Source of the DNA: Armatimonadota bacterium
Lineage (GTDB): Bacteria; Armatimonadota; Fimbriimonadia; Fimbriimonadales; Fimbriimonadaceae
DNA: 64,000 nucleotides
Reading direction: 5' to 3'
Assembly (NCBI GenBank): GCA_016789105.1
Contig: JAEURN010000006.1
Location: 310,001-374,000 of the forward strand
Shown: piece after piece, positions 60,345-64,000 of the stretch
Numbering within the stretch: position 1 is the stretch's first letter
How the letters are laid out: every line of letters begins with the position of its first letter
The notes under the pieces: generated by a model
What the model saw: the letters and a program-made list of their open reading frames with translations, nothing else
Told to the model about the DNA's origin: nothing
The model's database searches: none
Made by a program: the position numbers and the translations under genes

Positions 60345-60719
60345 ATGATCTACCTGCTCACACACCTGGATTTCGGCATGATCGACACCGCCAAAAACCT
60401 TTTTGAGCTTTTTGGCAAGGCCACTCCGGCAGTCTATGCGGCCGTACCGTCCATTTTGGGGATTGTCTTGTTCCTTTGGCTCCGCAAGGGTTCCCAGCCT
60501 CATTTGCGGTGGATTGCCACGATTCCGCTCGTCATCGGCCTTATCCTCGGCATCTTTGCGTGGATGCTCCTTGGCGACACGGTTTATATGGCGATGACCT
60601 TGCCGGGGCCCAAGACCGAACTGATCTATCGCGCCGTCCCAATCATCCCCATCGTTGCCGGGATTGCGATGTTTATCATGGATCGGTTTGTCGGGCAAAC
60701 GGCAAAATCCGAGCTCTAA
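60345..60719 (+). CDS. Hypothetical integral membrane protein
   Basis: 124 residues from ATG 60345 (GGGGA 6 nt upstream); TTG 60333 is an alternative. Three hydrophobic helices: AVYAAVPSILGIVLFLWL, WIATIPLVIGLILGIFAWMLL, AVPIIPIVAGIAMFIMDRFV. I do not recognise it. Its neighbours, a receiver protein and the LacI/amylase pair, give no clear link. Confidence 0.65.
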   Translation: MIYLLTHLDFGMIDTAKNLFELFGKATPAVYAAVPSILGIVLFLWLRKGSQPHLRWIATIPLVIGLILGIFAWMLLGDTVYMAMTLPGPKTELIYRAVPIIPIVAGIAMFIMDRFVGQTAKSEL

Positions 60720-60756
60720 CCCAATCCATGGGCCGGGCCGGGCCGCAGTTGCAGAC

Positions 60757-60834
60757 TATTCACGAAAATTATTCCAACCATATTCACAAATCTGTGATAT
60801 GATGACTGACATCTTGTGATTACGAATTCACAAG
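60757..60834 (+). promoter_or_regulatory. Promoter and palindromic operators of the lacI-type gene
   Basis: An extended -10 TGATATGAT (60795-60803) gives a start near 60810. O1, TCACA-AATC-TGTGA (60784-60797), overlaps it; O2, CTTGTGA-N8-TCACAAG (60813-60834), is a perfect 7-bp-armed palindrome between start site and ATG 60859. A half site TATTCAC repeats at 60757 and 60781. This looks like autoregulation by the LacI protein. Confidence 0.6.
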
Positions 60835-60858
60835 CCGGATGAGACGCCGTACAGGCCA

Positions 60859-61878
60859 ATGAGGGTCACGCAGCAAGATATCGCAAGAATGGCTGAAGTC
60901 AGCCAGGCCACGGTGAGCCGGGTGCTCGCCGGGGATGAGCGTGTCGAACCCGATACCCGCACCCGTGTCCTGGCCGTTATGCAAACGGCCAATTACCGGC
61001 CGGATGTCCGCGCCCAGTCCCTCCGCAAAAAGCGCACGCAACTCATAGGGATCGTGCTCAAGCGCGAGTCGGGCGACATCTCAGACGACCCGTTCGTTTC
61101 TGCCCTCATCACCGAAATCACGCAGTCGCTTGCGGACACCGGATACCACCTGTGTATCGACGTCGCTTCTTCTTCAGACCATCAAAGCCGGGTTTATGAC
61201 GACCTCTTGCGAACTCGCCGGGTCGATGGCTTGGTCTTGCTGGAGCCTGAATCTGATGACCCCCGTCTGGCCAGGCTAAATTCGGACAAATTCCCGTTCG
61301 TCGTGATCGGCAACCCACGGGTGGCCGCCTGGCACAGTGTGGACAACGACAACGTAATGGCCGGGCGGATGGCCACGCTCCACCTGATTGATGAGGGGCA
61401 CCGGGACATCATGTTCCTCAGCGGTCCCCAAGGGGTCGCCGTTTCGCAGGATCGGATCACCGGTTACGAAATGGCCATGCGCCAACACAACCTTTCTCCA
61501 CGGGTTGTCACCAGCAACTTTGGCCATGAGGCGGCCTATTGCCAAACCACTGAGATCATCGATTCCGGACGGATGCCCGAAGCCATGCTCGTCATGGACG
61601 ACTACATGGCAACTGGGGTGATCCGCGCCTGCGTCCAGCACCAAATTCAAATCCCTGGCGATTTGGCCCTGGCTTCATTCAACAATTCCATGGTCTGCCA
61701 GCTCTTGCCCCATGGGCTCACAAGCGTCAACATGAACCTGCCGATCCTGATCGCCCAGGCCGTCAAGAAGCTCATCCACCTGATTGAGGCTAAGGATGCT
61801 GTCGAGCCGAGCCGCTATGTGGTGCCGTGCGAACTCGTCGTAAGGGGTTCTTCCCGCCGGAGGGCACACCTCTCATGA
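60859..61878 (+). CDS. LacI family transcription regulator
   Basis: 339 residues. HTH: MRVTQQDIARMAEVSQATVSRVLAGDERVEPDTRTRVL, as in LacI, followed by a hinge and an effector-binding domain (DGLVLLEPES, VAVSQDRITGYEMAMRQH, DYMATGVIRACVQHQIQIPGDLALASFNNS). The TGA overlaps the ATG of the GH13 gene (ATGA), so the two are coupled. Function: likely sugar-responsive control of the amylase; sugar unknown, probably a maltodextrin. Confidence 0.92.
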   Translation: MRVTQQDIARMAEVSQATVSRVLAGDERVEPDTRTRVLAVMQTANYRPDVRAQSLRKKRTQLIGIVLKRESGDISDDPFVSALITEITQSLADTGYHLCIDVASSSDHQSRVYDDLLRTRRVDGLVLLEPESDDPRLARLNSDKFPFVVIGNPRVAAWHSVDNDNVMAGRMATLHLIDEGHRDIMFLSGPQGVAVSQDRITGYEMAMRQHNLSPRVVTSNFGHEAAYCQTTEIIDSGRMPEAMLVMDDYMATGVIRACVQHQIQIPGDLALASFNNSMVCQLLPHGLTSVNMNLPILIAQAVKKLIHLIEAKDAVEPSRYVVPCELVVRGSSRRRAHLS

Positions 61879-63962
61879 TCGCCCTCGCCCTTTCCGCCAT
61901 CCTGGCTTCTTCCCAGTCTTTTGGGCATGAATTCGTATACACGAACAGTGCCGCCTCCAAGGTCAATTTAGCTGGGAGCTTCAACGGCTGGAACAAAGAG
62001 ACCGACCCCATGGCGCGAGATGCCGACGGCAAAACCTGGCGCATTACCAAGCAACTGGGGATTGGAGAGCATCAATACAAGTTCGTTATTGATGGCGAAA
62101 CGTGGGTTACAGATCCTAACGCCAAGAGTGTCGATGACGGCAATGGCCACACCAACTCCCTGCTCCTGCTGGTGCCAGACGATTTTTCCAAGCCGGCCAA
62201 ATACAACGACAGCATCATCACCAAAAGCGTTTTGGGGCACGACGCCGGCAAGGGAGGATTAGTTTACGACCCCGCAACTAAACGCGCCAGGTTCTTGTTC
62301 ACCACCCGAAAAGGGGATGTCGCTTCCGTGCGTCTTTTGATCGAAGGGAAAAGCGTTGCGATGTACCGCGTTGGCGGAGATTCGATGACCGACCTCTTCT
62401 CCGCTTCTTCCGTGGTCAAAACCCCGCAAGCCGTGACCTACAGCTTTTTGGCTGTCGATGGCCGGGAGTCACGGGCGTTCAAGCCGGTGACCCCGGTCGA
62501 TGCCCGCCAATATTCCGATGTCCCTGTCCCCAAATGGGCTCAACGGTCGGTCTTTTACCAAATCTTCCCTGATCGATTTGCCAACGGCAACCCGGGGAAC
62601 GATCCTGCCGGAACAATCCCGTGGGGTGGCAAGCCGGAATATTTCAACTTCATGGGTGGCGACTTCGCTGGAGTCCGCCAGCATATGGATTACCTGTCTC
62701 AATTGGGCATCTCGGGAATCTATTTCAATCCCGTGTTCAAAGGGCCGAGCAACCATGGCTACGAGACGACCGACTACAAGCTCATCGAACCGCGGCTCGG
62801 CACTAACGAAGAATTCTCGTCCCTGACCCGCGACCTCCGCAAGCGCGGCATCGCCACCGTGCTCGATGGCGTGTTCAACCATACATCGGTCGACTTTTTT
62901 GCGTTCAAGGAAATCCGCGACCTCGGCGCCAAGGCAAAAACCCTCGATTGGTACACAATCCGGTCCTTTCCCGTAGAAGTCAAAGAGAACCCTAACTACG
63001 AAGCTTGGTTCGGTTTCCCTAGCATGCCAAAGCTCCACGTCATGAACCCGGACACGACCAAATACCTCCTGTCCGTTTTGGACTATTGGAACGACAACGC
63101 CGATATTGCCGGCTGGCGACTGGACGTGGCAAACGAAGTCCCCCAACCTTTCTGGCGGCTCTTTAGGAGCCATCTGAAAGAAATCCGCAGCGATGCATGG
63201 GTGATCGGGGAGAACTGGGGCGACAGCTCCCAATGGCTCAAAGGCGACCAATGGGATAGCGCCATGAACTACCCGATGCGCGAGGCCATCTTGCAACACA
63301 TCGCGTTGGGCAGCAACAAGCCGAGCCAGTTTTTGGATCAAATCATGCGGGTGTATCTGCTTTATGGGCCAAATGTGAGCAACAACATGCTCAATTCGCT
63401 CAGCACCCACGACACCCCGAGGTTTCGGTTCCTTGCCAAAGAGAGCGATGCCCTTGCCCGCATGGGAGCGGTCGCATTGTTTTCAGTTCCGGGAGTCCCG
63501 TGCATCTACTACGGCGATGAAATTGGCATGACCGGGGGGCCCGACCCCGACAACCGCCGGGGAATGGACTGGGGCAAAGCCGTTCCCAGTAACCCAACTT
63601 TCCTCCTCTATCAAAAGCTTGCGGCCGCCCGCACCGCATGCCCAGCCCTTCAATATGGCGAACCAATCCCCTTGTTCGCCGACGATCCCAAACAGGTTTC
63701 CGCATTCGCCCGAGTGGCGGGAGCGGATGTCGCCATCGCCTGCTTCAACCGGTCCGACAAGATCCAAACGGTGGAATTTGTCGTCAAACCGGGGGGGCAA
63801 GCCCCGTCCAAACCGCTGGTCGATGTTGTTTCCGGAAAGGCTTTGAATGTCTCACGGAACGGCCGCCTTCGGATCAGCCTTCCTGCACAAACCGCCATCT
63901 TGGCGGTTCCGCAGGGGCAAACCGCCCCAAAAGGGCGGCCGCAAACACAAAACACCTGGTGA
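61875..63962 (+). CDS. Exported GH13 alpha-amylase family enzyme with glycogen-binding module
   Basis: 695 residues from ATG 61875. MIALALSAILASSQSFG is a signal peptide. An early E-set/CBM48-like module (SKVNLAGSFNGWNKETDPM...YKFVIDGETWVTDPNA) is AMPK-glycogen-binding-like. The GH13 barrel has YQIFPDRFANGNPGND, Asp417 (WRLDVAN, nucleophile), Glu446 (VIGENWGD, acid/base) and Asp513 (STHDTPR). This layout fits neopullulanase/cyclomaltodextrinase-like or alpha-amylase enzymes that cut alpha-1,4-glucans outside the cell. Coupled to the LacI gene. A prepilin gene starts 8 nt after its stop. Confidence 0.9.
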   Translation: MIALALSAILASSQSFGHEFVYTNSAASKVNLAGSFNGWNKETDPMARDADGKTWRITKQLGIGEHQYKFVIDGETWVTDPNAKSVDDGNGHTNSLLLLVPDDFSKPAKYNDSIITKSVLGHDAGKGGLVYDPATKRARFLFTTRKGDVASVRLLIEGKSVAMYRVGGDSMTDLFSASSVVKTPQAVTYSFLAVDGRESRAFKPVTPVDARQYSDVPVPKWAQRSVFYQIFPDRFANGNPGNDPAGTIPWGGKPEYFNFMGGDFAGVRQHMDYLSQLGISGIYFNPVFKGPSNHGYETTDYKLIEPRLGTNEEFSSLTRDLRKRGIATVLDGVFNHTSVDFFAFKEIRDLGAKAKTLDWYTIRSFPVEVKENPNYEAWFGFPSMPKLHVMNPDTTKYLLSVLDYWNDNADIAGWRLDVANEVPQPFWRLFRSHLKEIRSDAWVIGENWGDSSQWLKGDQWDSAMNYPMREAILQHIALGSNKPSQFLDQIMRVYLLYGPNVSNNMLNSLSTHDTPRFRFLAKESDALARMGAVALFSVPGVPCIYYGDEIGMTGGPDPDNRRGMDWGKAVPSNPTFLLYQKLAAARTACPALQYGEPIPLFADDPKQVSAFARVAGADVAIACFNRSDKIQTVEFVVKPGGQAPSKPLVDVVSGKALNVSRNGRLRISLPAQTAILAVPQGQTAPKGRPQTQNTW

Positions 63963-63969
63963 TTCCAAC

Positions 63970-64000
63970 ATGAAACAACGTGCATTTACATTGATCGAAC
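63970..64000 (+). CDS. Start of a third prepilin-like gene (cut by window end)
   Basis: ATG 63970 begins MKQRAFTLIE, the class III prepilin signal, again with Ala at the -1 position before Phe. It lies 7 nt after the amylase stop, so it could be transcribed with lacI and the amylase. The window ends after 10 codons. Confidence 0.75.
   Translation, partial: MKQRAFTLIE

Noticed and set aside
62469-63410. 313-residue minus-strand frame over the amylase
   Set aside because: Antisense shadow of GH13 coding sequence, without any motif of its own.

Overview
The window is dense chromosomal DNA (genes on both strands, short gaps, many 1-14 nt overlaps, G+C-rich third positions). It most resembles a member of the Armatimonadota (Fimbriimonadia-like). 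This is inference from gene style: three prepilin-like proteins begin with an AFTLIE-type N-terminus, several genes look leaderless, and GTG/TTG starts are common. I saw no rRNA, tRNA, CRISPR array, phage or conjugative element.

Layout. 1-13.8 kb: cell-surface and metabolic genes (partial DUF2993-like protein, GT2 glycosyltransferase, dihydroorotase, S9 peptidase, DUF4230 protein, L,D-transpeptidase, a split GNAT/nitrilase pair, an iodotyrosine-deiodinase-like flavoprotein, a class A beta-lactamase-like protein, a SIS-domain isomerase). 13.8-18.4 kb: tsaB-murB, glnA with its own promoter and terminator, and an nrdB whose radical and metal-site residues look like class Ic. 18.36-19.02 kb: a REP-type island, a RAYT-like gene with a destroyed HUH motif flanked by REP-like palindromes. 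19-34 kb: leuA lacking the regulatory domain, NIL-domain protein, esterase, DUF817 membrane protein, two acyl-CoA dehydrogenases, mnmE, tandem-GNAT protein behind a strong promoter and leader, a dacB/DUF5658 overlap, an ABC exporter, and a prepilin/lipoprotein pair. 34-37.8 kb: a large exported BNR-repeat protein and small proteins. 37.9-43.6 kb: ffh and a ribosome/GTPase operon (rpsP-khpA-rimM-obgE-nadD-rsfS-TPR protein) without trmD. 43.6-55.8 kb: E2 acyltransferase, ROK kinase, moxR-DUF58-transglutaminase-holA, dnaB, aroA-cmk, amidase, VOC protein. 55.8-64 kb: bcp, a second prepilin/lipoprotein pair, pepA-yajQ, a lone receiver protein, a LacI regulator with palindromic operators directly coupled to a secreted GH13 amylase, and the start of a third prepilin gene.

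Most genes are housekeeping. The most distinctive signals are the REP/RAYT-like island, the class Ic-type NrdB, the repeated prepilin plus tiny lipoprotein pairing with Ala at the cleavage position, promoter -10 boxes about 7 nt from start codons, and RNA-scale structure at the DUF4230 start and in the leader at 28.1 kb. All family calls are by reading motifs; no database search was run.
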